Part shown: one piece after another, positions 8,897 to 17,056 of the stretch | Position numbering within the stretch: the first letter of the stretch is position 1 | How the letters are laid out: every line of letters starts with the position of its first letter | Translations under genes and position numbers: made by a program | Assembly: GCF_900129885.1 (NCBI RefSeq) | Contig: NZ_FQXE01000020.1 | Span: 1-64,000 of the forward strand | DNA from: Pollutimonas bauzanensis | GTDB lineage: Bacteria; Pseudomonadota; Gammaproteobacteria; Burkholderiales; Burkholderiaceae_B | Length of the DNA: 64,000 bases | Direction of reading: 5' to 3' | The notes under the pieces: model-generated | Databases searched by the model: none | Seen by the model: the letters and a program-made list of their open reading frames with translations, nothing else | What the model was told of the DNA's origin: nothing

Positions 8897-9781
8897 ATGC
8901 AATACGATATGAATGAATGGATAGGCAAACGCCAGGTCACCGAAGACGAAATCAGCCTGACGCTGGTACGCCGCGCCGCCGCCATGACGGACCTGGACCC
9001 GGCCGCCTTCCACCGGGGAAACGAGCTGCCGCCGCACTGGTACTCGATGTTCTTCACCCCTAACGCGCGCGCCTCGGAGATCGGGCACGACGGCCATCCG
9101 AGAAAGGGCGACTTCCTGCCGCCCGTGCCCCTGCCCCGCCGCATGTTCGTGGGGCGCGAGGTGGAGTTCCTGCGGCCGCTGATCATAGGCGCCGAGGCGC
9201 GCAAGGTCTCGGAGATCGCCTCCATCACGCCCAAGTCGGGGCGCTCCGGCCAGCTGGTATTCCTGCAGGTCAAACATACTATCGAACTGGACGGGGAAGC
9301 CGCCGTCGTCGAACGCCAGAATGTGGTGTACCGCGAAGCCACCGAGCCCGGCGCCGCCCCCGAAGCCAGCCGGGAAACGCCCGGGGCCGCCGCACCGGCC
9401 TTCGCCTGGGAGCAGGCGCTGACGATAGACCCGGTACAGCTCTTCCGCTACAGCGCCCTTACCTGGAACGGCCACAGGATACACTACGACGCGGATTATG
9501 CGCGCCAGCAGGAAGGCTATCCCGCCTGCGTGATGAACGGCGCCCTGACCCTGCACCTGCTGATCGGCGCCGCCATCGGGCAGGCGGGCGACAAGCGGCT
9601 CAAGAGGCTGGTCGCAAGACTGTCCAGCCCCTTGTTCCTGGGCGACACCATACGCCTGTGCGGCGGCCCGCTGGCGCCAGCGGGAGACATGCTTGCCATG
9701 GACGCCTGCGCGATAGGCCCGGGCAAGCGCAGCGCCGCCACGGTACAACTGCAATTCAGCACGCCGGGGAGCCCGGCATGA
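8897..9781 (+). CDS. HTD2/FAS1-like hydroxyacyl-thioester dehydratase (mesaconyl/itaconyl-CoA hydratase type)
   Basis: The product is 294 aa with two hot-dog-like halves. The N-terminal half carries the FAS1-like dehydratase pattern (DLDPAAFHRGNELPPHWYSM, LPRRMFVGREVEFLRPLI). The C-terminal half contains WNGHRIHYDADYARQQEGYP, the hydratase signature with the Asp and His expected for catalysis. This arrangement is that of the mesaconyl-C4-CoA hydratase / itaconyl-CoA hydratase group. It would add water to an unsaturated C5 acyl-CoA to give a citramalyl-CoA-like product, which the CitE-type lyase encoded next (overlapping stop and start) could cleave. The exact substrate is inferred from the gene order. 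Confidence 0.85.
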   Translation: MQYDMNEWIGKRQVTEDEISLTLVRRAAAMTDLDPAAFHRGNELPPHWYSMFFTPNARASEIGHDGHPRKGDFLPPVPLPRRMFVGREVEFLRPLIIGAEARKVSEIASITPKSGRSGQLVFLQVKHTIELDGEAAVVERQNVVYREATEPGAAPEASRETPGAAAPAFAWEQALTIDPVQLFRYSALTWNGHRIHYDADYARQQEGYPACVMNGALTLHLLIGAAIGQAGDKRLKRLVARLSSPLFLGDTIRLCGGPLAPAGDMLAMDACAIGPGKRSAATVQLQFSTPGSPA

Positions 9782-10668
9782 ACCATCGCGATCTTCCCCT
9801 GTGGCGCTCCCTGATGTTCTGCCCGGCCAACGCCGAGCGCTTTGTCGCCAAGGCGCACGAGCGCGGGGCCGACGCCGTGATTCTCGATCTGGAAGACTCG
9901 ATCGCCCTATCGGAAAAGGCGCATGCGCGCGCCAGGCTCGGCGCGTCCGCCGCCCATATCCGCACAGGCGGCGCCGATGTCATCGTAAGAGTCAACCGGG
10001 AACTGACGCTGGCCGTGCCCGACATGGAAAGCGCGGTGTCGCCCGGCGTGTCGGCCATCATGCTTCCCAAGGTCAAGGGGCCGGAACACATACAGCTGCT
10101 GGCCGAAGTGATCACGGCGCGGGAACTTGAACTGGGCATGGCGGTGGGCCACACCAAGATCGTCGCGCTGGTCGAGACCGCGGACGGCATGGGCAAGATC
10201 AATGAGATCGCCAAGGCCCATCCACGGCTGGTCGGCATGGCGGTCGGCGGCGAGGACCTGGCGACCGAACTGGATGCCGAGCCCAGCGCCGACAGCCTTT
10301 ACGTAGCCAAGATGCTGGGCGTGATGGCCGCGCGCGCGGCGGGCATCCTGCCTATCGGGGTGCTCGCCAGCGTGGCCGGCATCGACGGCGACGACGACAG
10401 CTACCAGCAAATGCTGGCGCGCTCGCGGCGGCTGGGATTTGCCGGCGCGACCTGCGTCCATCCGCGCCAGGTGCGCCTGTTGAACGAGGCCTTCAGCCCC
10501 GGCGCGGCGCAGGTCGATCTCGCGCGCCGCATTGTGCAGGCCTACGAAGCCGCCGTGCAGCGCGGCGCGGGCGCCATCGCGCTCGACGGCCGCATGATAG
10601 ACAGGCCGGTAGTGATCCGCGCGCAGCGCCTGCTGGCCCAACTCGACGCACAGAAAGGCGTTTCCTGA
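9778..10668 (+). CDS. CitE/HpcH-type acyl-CoA lyase (citramalyl/malyl-CoA lyase-like)
   Basis: The product is 296 aa from ATG 9778, whose ATGA overlaps the stop of the dehydratase gene, so translation is probably coupled. Signatures of the CitE-like beta lyase family are LMFCPANAERFVAKA, ADAVILDLEDSIAL (Asp and Glu Mg ligands), VIVRVN, IMLPKV, IVALVETADG (Glu metal ligand), AVGGEDLATEL and GATCVHPRQV. Such enzymes cleave a 3-hydroxy-acyl-CoA, for example citramalyl-CoA to pyruvate and acetyl-CoA. Given the hydratase and CoA-transferase beside it, a citramalyl-CoA lyase role is the best guess. A second CitE-like gene lies at 40445. Confidence 0.88.
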   Translation: MNHRDLPLWRSLMFCPANAERFVAKAHERGADAVILDLEDSIALSEKAHARARLGASAAHIRTGGADVIVRVNRELTLAVPDMESAVSPGVSAIMLPKVKGPEHIQLLAEVITARELELGMAVGHTKIVALVETADGMGKINEIAKAHPRLVGMAVGGEDLATELDAEPSADSLYVAKMLGVMAARAAGILPIGVLASVAGIDGDDDSYQQMLARSRRLGFAGATCVHPRQVRLLNEAFSPGAAQVDLARRIVQAYEAAVQRGAGAIALDGRMIDRPVVIRAQRLLAQLDAQKGVS

Positions 10669-10693
10669 AATCCACTTAGTGAGAAGCACATTG

Positions 10694-11848
10694 ATGTCCA
10701 GCACCCAACCGCTAGCCGGCTACGTCGTCGTCGAAATCGGCCACAGCGTGGCCGCCCCCTATGCGGGCCTCGTCCTTGCCGAGCTCGGCGCCGAGGTCAT
10801 CAAGGTCGAAAATCCGGACGGCGGCGACTCCGCCCGCGGCTGGGGGCCGCCTTTCATCGGCGACATGGGCCCCCACTTCAGCGCTTTCAACCGCAACAAG
10901 GCGAGCATCGCGGTCGATCTCGGCGATCCGGATCAGCGGGATGCGCTCAAGGCGCTGATCGCCGACCGCGCGGATGTCGTCATCTGCAATCTGCGCGCCG
11001 GCTCGGCCGACAAGCTGGGCCTGGGATCCGAGGCCCTGACCGCGGCCAAGCCGGCGCTGGTGTACTGCGAACTGGGCGCCTTTGGCGCCGGGGGGCCGCT
11101 ATCCCACAAGCCGGGCTACGACCCGCTGATGCAGGCCTACTGCGGCGTGATGAGCGTCACAGGCGAAAGCGCGGAACGCCCGCCCGTGCGCGTCGGGGTG
11201 TCCATGGTCGACATGGGCGCGGGGCTCTGGTCCGCCATAGGCATCCTGGCCTCGCTGCTGGCGCGCAAACAATCCGGGAAAGGCTGCCGCGTAGAGACTT
11301 CCCTGTTTGAAACAGCCGTGGCCTGGGTGGCGACTCCCATGGCCCGCCACCTGATGGGCGGCGGGCCGCAATTGCCGCAGGGTTCGGGCGCCGCAGGCAT
11401 CGTTCCCTACCAGGCCTTCCGCACCCAAACGGGGTGGCTGGTGATAGGGGCGGGCAATGACAAACTGTTCGCGGCATTATGCAAGGTCATGGGCCGGCCG
11501 GAGCTCGCGGCGGACCCCCGGTTTGCGAAGAACGGCGACCGGGTCGTGAACCAGGAAGAATTGCTGCCCATCATCAAGGCCTATGCGGCGGGCCATGAGA
11601 GCCAGGCGCTGTCCAGGATACTGGACGAAGCCTCCATCCCCAACGCGCCGGTGCAGACGATAGCCCAGCTTGCCGAAGACGACCACGCCCGCCAGCTTGG
11701 CCTCGTGCAGAAGGCCGACGGCCGCGAGACGGTAGGGCTGCCCATCCGCTTCGACCGCGAGCGTCCCGCCTACCGGTCCGCGGCGCCATCGCTGGGAGAG
11801 CATACCGGCCGCATTTTTGCGCCATATCTTGCGGCGGCAAAGCGCTAG
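10694..11848 (+). CDS. CaiB/BaiF family (type III) CoA-transferase
   Basis: The product is 384 aa from ATG 10694; a GTG 15 bases upstream is less likely. The start matches the family consensus (LAGYVVVEIGHSVAAPYAG, LAELGAEVIKVENP), followed by FSAFNRNKASIAVDL, YCELGAFGAGGPL and PGYDPLMQAY. The Asp in SMVDMGAGLWSA is at the place of the catalytic Asp that forms the acyl-anhydride with the substrate. It moves CoA from an acyl-CoA donor to the carboxylic acid used by this operon. It is last in the co-directional run starting at 6235 and is followed by the IclR regulator. Confidence 0.92.
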   Translation: MSSTQPLAGYVVVEIGHSVAAPYAGLVLAELGAEVIKVENPDGGDSARGWGPPFIGDMGPHFSAFNRNKASIAVDLGDPDQRDALKALIADRADVVICNLRAGSADKLGLGSEALTAAKPALVYCELGAFGAGGPLSHKPGYDPLMQAYCGVMSVTGESAERPPVRVGVSMVDMGAGLWSAIGILASLLARKQSGKGCRVETSLFETAVAWVATPMARHLMGGGPQLPQGSGAAGIVPYQAFRTQTGWLVIGAGNDKLFAALCKVMGRPELAADPRFAKNGDRVVNQEELLPIIKAYAAGHESQALSRILDEASIPNAPVQTIAQLAEDDHARQLGLVQKADGRETVGLPIRFDRERPAYRSAAPSLGEHTGRIFAPYLAAAKR

Positions 11849-11998
11849 ACGTCCATCGCGCCGCGGCGCATTGCCAGCGTCCGGCGCGCCATGCGCCGCT
11901 TTCGAAGGCGCCATGACAGGATTAAACTAGCGTTTCCCATCCGGTCGTTTTATCAGGCGTGCGCTGTCGCGGCAACGCCCCACAGGTGCTGGCTCACT

Positions 11999-12859
11999 AT
12001 GATCTCTTCCGATGAATTCGCGCTGACCTCCTACATCCCCAGCGAGCCCTACGGCAAATCAGTGGGCGCCATTCACCGCGGCCTGGAAATCCTCGAGCTG
12101 TTTTCAGTGGAGCAATGCCCCCTGACGGTGAACGAGGTTTCCGCCAAGCTGGGTTATCCGCAGTCGAGCACGTCCGTGCTTTTGCACGGCCTGCATAACC
12201 TGGGCTACCTGATCCATGACCGCCACGCGCGCACCTTCTATCCCAGCGTACGGGTTACCTTTCTGGGGATGTGGATGCATCACCGCCTGTTCAATGAAGG
12301 CAGCCTGCTTCAATTGATGGAAAGCCTGGCCAACAGCACCGGGCACGTCGTGCTGCTGGCCATCCGCAATGGACTCTATGCGCAATACATGCACATCGTA
12401 TCGGCCCGCACGTCGCGCGTCGGCGTCAAGCCCGGCCTGATGAGGCCGATCTGCCGGGCGGCCGTCGGCAAAGTGCTATTGAGCGTGCTCGACGATGGCG
12501 AAGTCCGCCGCATCGCGCGCAATGCGAACGCCATGGACAGTTCCCTGGCGCCGCCGGTCGACATAGACGCCTTGGTCGGCGACGCGCAACAATGCCGCCG
12601 CACCGGCTTCGCCTACAGCCGGGAGGACGTGACACCAGGGTCTTCCGTTATTGCCATGCGCATCCCGGTCGATGTGGCGGGCGTGCCGCTGGCCATAGGC
12701 ATTGGCGTCAACGCGCACGAGTTCGACGACATGAAGGATCGCGTGGAGTCCATCCTGCAAACGACTCTGCGCGATCACTTCAGCCCCGAGCATGTTTCCC
12801 GGGATATCAGCCGGTCCTGGATGCCGGCCCAGCCGGCATACGGCGTGGGGCGACCCTGA
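11999..12859 (+). CDS. IclR family transcriptional regulator
   Basis: The product is 286 aa from ATG 11999; upstream in-frame codons do not look like protein. The N-terminal winged helix-turn-helix covers about residues 20-80 (VGAIHRGLEILELFSVEQ, LTVNEVSAKLGYPQSSTSVL), and the effector-binding domain follows (RTSRVGVKPGLMRPICRAAV, GKVLLSVLDD, GFAYSREDVTPGSSVIAMRI). IclR proteins often control small-acid catabolism. It lies 150 bases after the CoA-transferase gene and its 3' end faces the Bug receptor at 12871, so it most likely controls the 6235-11848 operon, the receptor, or both. Confidence 0.9.
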   Translation: MISSDEFALTSYIPSEPYGKSVGAIHRGLEILELFSVEQCPLTVNEVSAKLGYPQSSTSVLLHGLHNLGYLIHDRHARTFYPSVRVTFLGMWMHHRLFNEGSLLQLMESLANSTGHVVLLAIRNGLYAQYMHIVSARTSRVGVKPGLMRPICRAAVGKVLLSVLDDGEVRRIARNANAMDSSLAPPVDIDALVGDAQQCRRTGFAYSREDVTPGSSVIAMRIPVDVAGVPLAIGIGVNAHEFDDMKDRVESILQTTLRDHFSPEHVSRDISRSWMPAQPAYGVGRP

Positions 12860-12870
12860 CCGGCCTGTCC

Positions 12871-13836
12871 TTACCGCAGGTTGATGTTCGCTTCTTTGAC
12901 CACGCGCGCCCACTTTTCGTTTTCGGCGTGTATCATCCTGGCGAATGCCTCGGGCGTGCGCGGATTGGGCGCCAGCCCCTGCGCGGCCAGGTGTTTGACC
13001 AGCGTGGGCGTGGTCAAGGCATAGTTGGCCGCCGCGTTCACCGTGGCGATGACATCTTGCGAAGTGCCTTTGGGCGCGAGGATGCCATTCCAGCCGACCG
13101 TGACGCAGTCCGCAACCGTTTCGCTCACGGTAGGGATGTCGGGCAGGGAGTTGAGGCGCTCGCCATTGAATACACCCAGCGGCCGAAGTTCGCCCCCCTT
13201 GACCAGCGACAGCGCGGCCTCAAGGCTGACAATGGCGATATCGACGTGCTTGCCCATCAGATCATTGAGCGCCGGCGCGCTGCCCTTGTAGGGAACATGC
13301 AGCAGCTTCACGCCGCCCATGGTCTCGAATAATGCGCCCGCCAGGTGCGCCGCGCTGCCGGCCCCGTAAGAACCGTAGCTCATGGCTCCCGGGCTCTTGC
13401 GCGCACGCTCCATGAGGTCGGCCACGGAAGTGATGGGCGAGTCCTTGTTCGTCACCATGATCAGCGGGATCTCGGAGAGGACCGCGATGGGCTCGAAGGT
13501 TTTTTCGGGATCGTAGCGCGTCTGGTAGACATGCGGATTGATGGTGAAAGAGCTCGACGCGTACAGCAAGCTGTAGCCATCGTTCTTCTGATGGGCGACA
13601 TAGTCCGTGGCCACCATCGTGTTGGCGCCGGGCTTGTTTTCCGGAATCACGGTCACGCCCAACTTGCCTTCCATTTGCCCCGCGACAAGGCGGCCGAGCG
13701 TGTCCGCTCCGCCGCCCGGCGTATACGGAATGACGAGCCGCACGGGCTCTTTGGGATACGTGGCCGCATTCGCGGCGCCGATGGCCGATGTCATGGTCAT
13801 GGTGACCGCCAACACGGCGGTTGTTATTATGTTCAT
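12871..13836 (-). CDS. Bug/TctC-type tripartite tricarboxylate receptor
   Basis: The product is 321 aa with a signal peptide (TTAVLAVTMTMTSAIGAANA). The mature part starts ATYPKEPVRLVIPYTPGGGA, the classic Bug opening, followed by IPENKPGANTMVATDYVA, YGSYGAGSAAHLAG and HVPYKGSAPALNDL. It is a periplasmic binding protein that normally captures a carboxylate for a TctAB-type permease; no tctA or tctB is in the window. It is divergent from another Bug gene and convergent with the IclR gene. It probably serves the acid used by the neighbouring CoA operon. Confidence 0.92.
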   Translation of the reverse strand: MNIITTAVLAVTMTMTSAIGAANAATYPKEPVRLVIPYTPGGGADTLGRLVAGQMEGKLGVTVIPENKPGANTMVATDYVAHQKNDGYSLLYASSSFTINPHVYQTRYDPEKTFEPIAVLSEIPLIMVTNKDSPITSVADLMERARKSPGAMSYGSYGAGSAAHLAGALFETMGGVKLLHVPYKGSAPALNDLMGKHVDIAIVSLEAALSLVKGGELRPLGVFNGERLNSLPDIPTVSETVADCVTVGWNGILAPKGTSQDVIATVNAAANYALTTPTLVKHLAAQGLAPNPRTPEAFARMIHAENEKWARVVKEANINLR

Positions 13837-14005
13837 TCCTACCTCCTGTGCTTGTAGTGGCTGCTAGTATCCTGGCGGCGCCAAGGGGGGTCAAGACAGG
13901 CGGAAGCGATATCAACCCGCTGATATTTTCCAGGTGCCGGTTTACTATCGGCTACTCGGCCGCGCATGCCTGGCGGAGCAACCCAGCTACCAATGGAGGT
14001 ATTCC

Positions 14006-15001
14006 ATGTCCATGATTTCCAGAATCCGCGGCGGCGTCTTTATTGGCCTCGCCTGCTGCGCGATGGCCTTGCCCGCGCATGCTGAAAAAGCGGACGCGGC
14101 GCTGGCCGGCCCGCTGACGCTGGTGGTCGGCTACGCCCCCGGCGGCGCGGCCGATACGGTGGCGCGCGCCTACGCGGAGCAATTGCGCAAGGACGGCGCG
14201 GGGGCCGTCATCGTGGAAAACCGGCCCGGCGCCTCCGGCCGGATCGCGCTCAACTACGTGAAAGACTCAAAACCCGACGGCCGGACCATGTATCTGGTTC
14301 CCTCGCCCCTGCTGACGATTTTCCCGCTTACGTACAAGGCGCCAGGCTATGACGCGGAAAAGGATCTGCGCGCCGTCGCGACGCTGGTCGATATCCCGAC
14401 TGCCATTGTCACGGGCGCGTCGCAGCCATTCGACGGCATGAAAAGCTATGTGGAGTGGGCCAAGAAAAATCCGTCTTCGGTCACCAGCCTGGGCGTCGCA
14501 ACGCTGGGCAGCTCGGGCCATCTGGGGATACTCGCCGTCAATGAAAGCCAGAACATGAAGATCGAACCGGTGGCGTACCGGGGCGCCTCGCCGATGCTCA
14601 TCGACGTCGCCAGCGGCGTGGTGTCGATCGGATGGGACGCCGTCGCCAGCATGATGCCCTTATACCAGGCCGGGAAGATCAAATTCCTGGGCGTCAGCGG
14701 CGCCAAACGGCTCGACGCCCTGCCCGAGGTAAAGACGCTCGCGGAGCAGGGCTTCCCCGAGTTCAAGGCGGCCACCAGCTTCTATGGCATCGTGGTGCCG
14801 TCCAAAACGCCCGACAACACGGTCGCGGTGCTCGAAACCGCGTTCCTCAAAGCCTCCGGAGCGCCCGAGCTGCAGACGCAGCTCGCCGCCAAAGGCCTGG
14901 TGATGGCGCCCGCCAAAGGCGCCGACATGGCGCAACGCGCGCGCGAAGAGCTTGCCTCCTGGCGCCCCGTCGTGGAGCGCACCGGCATCGTGATGGATTG
15001 A
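14006..15001 (+). CDS. Bug/TctC-type tripartite tricarboxylate receptor
   Basis: The product is 331 aa from ATG 14006, which has a GGAGG ribosome site 8 bases upstream and begins a signal peptide (MISRIRGGVFIGLACCAMAL, cleavage after PAHA). The mature part shows LTLVVGYAPGGAADTVARAY, VIVENRPGASGRIALNYV, VATLGSSGHLGILAV and VEPVAYRGASPML-like Bug motifs. It is a more divergent member than the gene at 12871. It is divergently transcribed from that gene over a 169-base spacer and its 3' end is 3 bases from the end of the amidase gene. Ligand unknown. Confidence 0.9.
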   Translation: MSMISRIRGGVFIGLACCAMALPAHAEKADAALAGPLTLVVGYAPGGAADTVARAYAEQLRKDGAGAVIVENRPGASGRIALNYVKDSKPDGRTMYLVPSPLLTIFPLTYKAPGYDAEKDLRAVATLVDIPTAIVTGASQPFDGMKSYVEWAKKNPSSVTSLGVATLGSSGHLGILAVNESQNMKIEPVAYRGASPMLIDVASGVVSIGWDAVASMMPLYQAGKIKFLGVSGAKRLDALPEVKTLAEQGFPEFKAATSFYGIVVPSKTPDNTVAVLETAFLKASGAPELQTQLAAKGLVMAPAKGADMAQRAREELASWRPVVERTGIVMD

Positions 15002-15004
15002 ACA

Positions 15005-16423
15005 TCAGAATACAGGCTGGCGAGCTATTCCTGTAGCGCTTTCGAGGACGGAGGCAATCCGCAGCAGCTCATCGTCGCTGCCATAACGGGTCACCAGCTG
15101 GATGCCCGTGGGCAGGCCATCGCGGGCCAGCCCGCAAGGAAGCGTAATCGCGGGATGGCCCGTCATATTGAACAGCATGGTCCACGGATACCAGTGCGTG
15201 CGAATGCCGTCATACTGCCTGCCGTCCATCTCGAAAGGGTCGAACAAATCCATATCCAGCGGCAGCGCCGTCCTGCTGATGGTGGGCATGACGAACAGGT
15301 CGGCCGTGTCGAACAAAGCCTGCACGCGCTTGAAAAGCGCCGCGCGGGCGAACATCGCCTCCTGGTAGTCGACAGCGCTGAATTCCCCCGCCGACAGAAT
15401 CTGCCGCCGAAAGGTCGCGCTGAACGTGTCCCCATGCTGTTCGATCAGGGGCAGGAAGCGCGCCCGCCAGACCGTATGATTGATCGTGCGCCAAATGGGT
15501 TCGACAATGAAGTCCCTGGCTTCGAAAGGCTCCAGCGCGGCGCCAAGGCCGGCCAGGGTTTGTAGCGCCGCATCGAAAGTTTCGCGCACATCGGCCGAGA
15601 CCGCCCGCCCTTCGGGGGCGTAGCAATAGCGGATGCGTTTCCCGCGCAAATCCCCCTGGTGGCGCGCCGCTGCGGCGTAGTCCGCGCGTTTCAGGCCGAT
15701 AGACCACGGGTCCAGCGCATAGTCGCCGCTCATCACCTGCAGCATCAATCCCGTATCCGCGACCGTCCGCGTCGTGGGCGTGACATAAGTCTGATTGCCG
15801 AACAGGTCTTGCGCCTGGCTGTGCGGAATGATGCCATTGCTCTGCTTGATGCCCACCACGCCGTTGCAGGCCGCGGGGATGCGGGTCGAGCCGCCGCCAT
15901 CCGTGGCAACCGCCAGGGGCGCAATGCCCGCGGCCGTCGCCACCGCGGCGCCGCCGCTGGAGCCGCCGCTGGTTCGGCCGGCATCCCACGCGTTGCGCGT
16001 CTGCCCGAACAAAGGCGAGCGGGTGAACGGCTGGGAACCGAATTCCGGCGTAGTCGTTTTGCCGATCAGGATGGCGCCTTCGGCTTTCAGCCGGGCAACG
16101 CCGGGGGCGTCTTCCGCAGGGATGTTGTCTTTGTAGAGCAGCGTGCCGAATGTCGTGCGCACGCCTGCGGTATGGACCAGGTCCTTGACGGTGCAGGGAA
16201 TGCCGTGCAGGCGGCCCAGGGGCTTGCCTTGCATGATGGCCTGCTCGGCCTGCCGCGCCTGCGCCAGCGCCTGCTCGCCGCATAGGGTGATAAAGCAATT
16301 CAGGAGAGGCTGGAGCTGCCCGGCGCGGTCCAGACTGGCTTGGACGATTTCCACGGGAGAGAGTTTTCTTGCACGGATCAGGGCGATCAATTCCGTGGCG
16401 GAGAGCGTATGCAAGGCTGTCAT
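15005..16423 (-). CDS. Amidase (amidase signature family)
   Basis: The product is 472 aa from ATG 16423 (MTALHTLSATELIALIRARK), chosen because it matches the family N-terminus; the upstream ATG at 16474 would add 17 atypical residues. The Ser-cisSer-Lys triad is present: Lys in IPCTVKDLVHT, the cis-Ser in GRTSGGSSGGAAVA, and the nucleophile Ser in DGGGSTRIPAA. It hydrolyses a carboxamide to the acid and ammonia, in the cytoplasm. It could feed an acid into the adjacent Bug/CoA system, but the shared spacer with the small Cys-rich gene gives no firm link. GatA-like proteins belong to the same family; no gatB or gatC is here. Confidence 0.92.
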   Translation of the reverse strand: MTALHTLSATELIALIRARKLSPVEIVQASLDRAGQLQPLLNCFITLCGEQALAQARQAEQAIMQGKPLGRLHGIPCTVKDLVHTAGVRTTFGTLLYKDNIPAEDAPGVARLKAEGAILIGKTTTPEFGSQPFTRSPLFGQTRNAWDAGRTSGGSSGGAAVATAAGIAPLAVATDGGGSTRIPAACNGVVGIKQSNGIIPHSQAQDLFGNQTYVTPTTRTVADTGLMLQVMSGDYALDPWSIGLKRADYAAAARHQGDLRGKRIRYCYAPEGRAVSADVRETFDAALQTLAGLGAALEPFEARDFIVEPIWRTINHTVWRARFLPLIEQHGDTFSATFRRQILSAGEFSAVDYQEAMFARAALFKRVQALFDTADLFVMPTISRTALPLDMDLFDPFEMDGRQYDGIRTHWYPWTMLFNMTGHPAITLPCGLARDGLPTGIQLVTRYGSDDELLRIASVLESATGIARQPVF

Positions 16424-16586
16424 GTGCGGCTCGCGGTAGACGATGAAGGACTTATTGTAGAGATGAATCTTCATTCAACCCCATGCATCGCCGCGCAACT
16501 TCCCGCTACAAGATAGAGTATGCTAACGTACGTAAGTAATGTGAGAAAAATTATCAATTCTGTTCAATTTGCTATATCCCTCAAGC

Positions 16587-16811
16587 ATGCATGAAACAAA
16601 CGCTGTAACGCTCTGCGCTTCGTGTCGCCACCTTTCCCTAGGTACGGGGGGAGAACAGCCCCACGCTTCCATGCGTCTGCAAGGCGCCCGCCCGCCGGAA
16701 CAATACGACGGCGCGCTCGAACGGCAATATCGCTGCATCGAATGCAATACGATATGGCTGCGGCGCACCGACAAATGGGGCATAGACGCCGGGTTCAGGC
16801 TGCTGCCCTGA
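16587..16811 (+). CDS. Small zinc-ribbon-like protein, 74 aa
   Basis: From ATG 16587 (MHETNAVTLCASCRHLSLG) to 16811. Two CxxC pairs, CASC near the start and CIEC in RQYRCIECNTIWLRR, about 43 residues apart, suggest a single zinc ribbon. No family is recognised. The ribosome site is weak. It is divergent from the amidase gene and is followed at once by a strong hairpin that may end its transcript. Confidence 0.65.
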   Translation: MHETNAVTLCASCRHLSLGTGGEQPHASMRLQGARPPEQYDGALERQYRCIECNTIWLRRTDKWGIDAGFRLLP

Positions 16812-16813
16812 AA

Positions 16814-16844
16814 GCCGGCGGCGCGCCTTCCTTGCGCCGCCGGC
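16814..16844 (+). terminator. Strong GC hairpin after the zinc-ribbon gene
   Basis: GCCGGCGGCGC at 16814-16824 pairs perfectly with GCGCCGCCGGC at 16834-16844 (11 bp, 9-base loop), 3 bases after the stop codon. There is no T-run, so it is a candidate terminator or mRNA-end structure, not a classical intrinsic terminator. The 18-base right part recurs as a direct repeat at 16867-16884. Confidence 0.45.
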
Positions 16845-16884
16845 CAGCCGCCCCGTCTTTCGGGCCGCGCCGCCGGCCAGCCGC
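16834..16884. repeat. 18-base direct repeat, two copies
   Basis: GCGCCGCCGGCCAGCCGC occurs at 16834-16851 and again at 16867-16884. It is a local duplication in the spacer between the zinc-ribbon gene and the AI-2E permease gene. Confidence 0.7.
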
Positions 16885-17056
16885 GGCGCGCGCGGCATAA
16901 AACATCTCTTGTCTTTATACTTGACACTTAATGTGTTGAACGAAAATTCCAGGCAGCGTATTGTTACGTGGGCCCGGTTTCTTTTTTTGCCTGTGTTTTC
17001 ATCGAACCGCGGGAAATGCTGCTTGACAGCGCGTTGTAATTTGCCAAGGGCCTATC

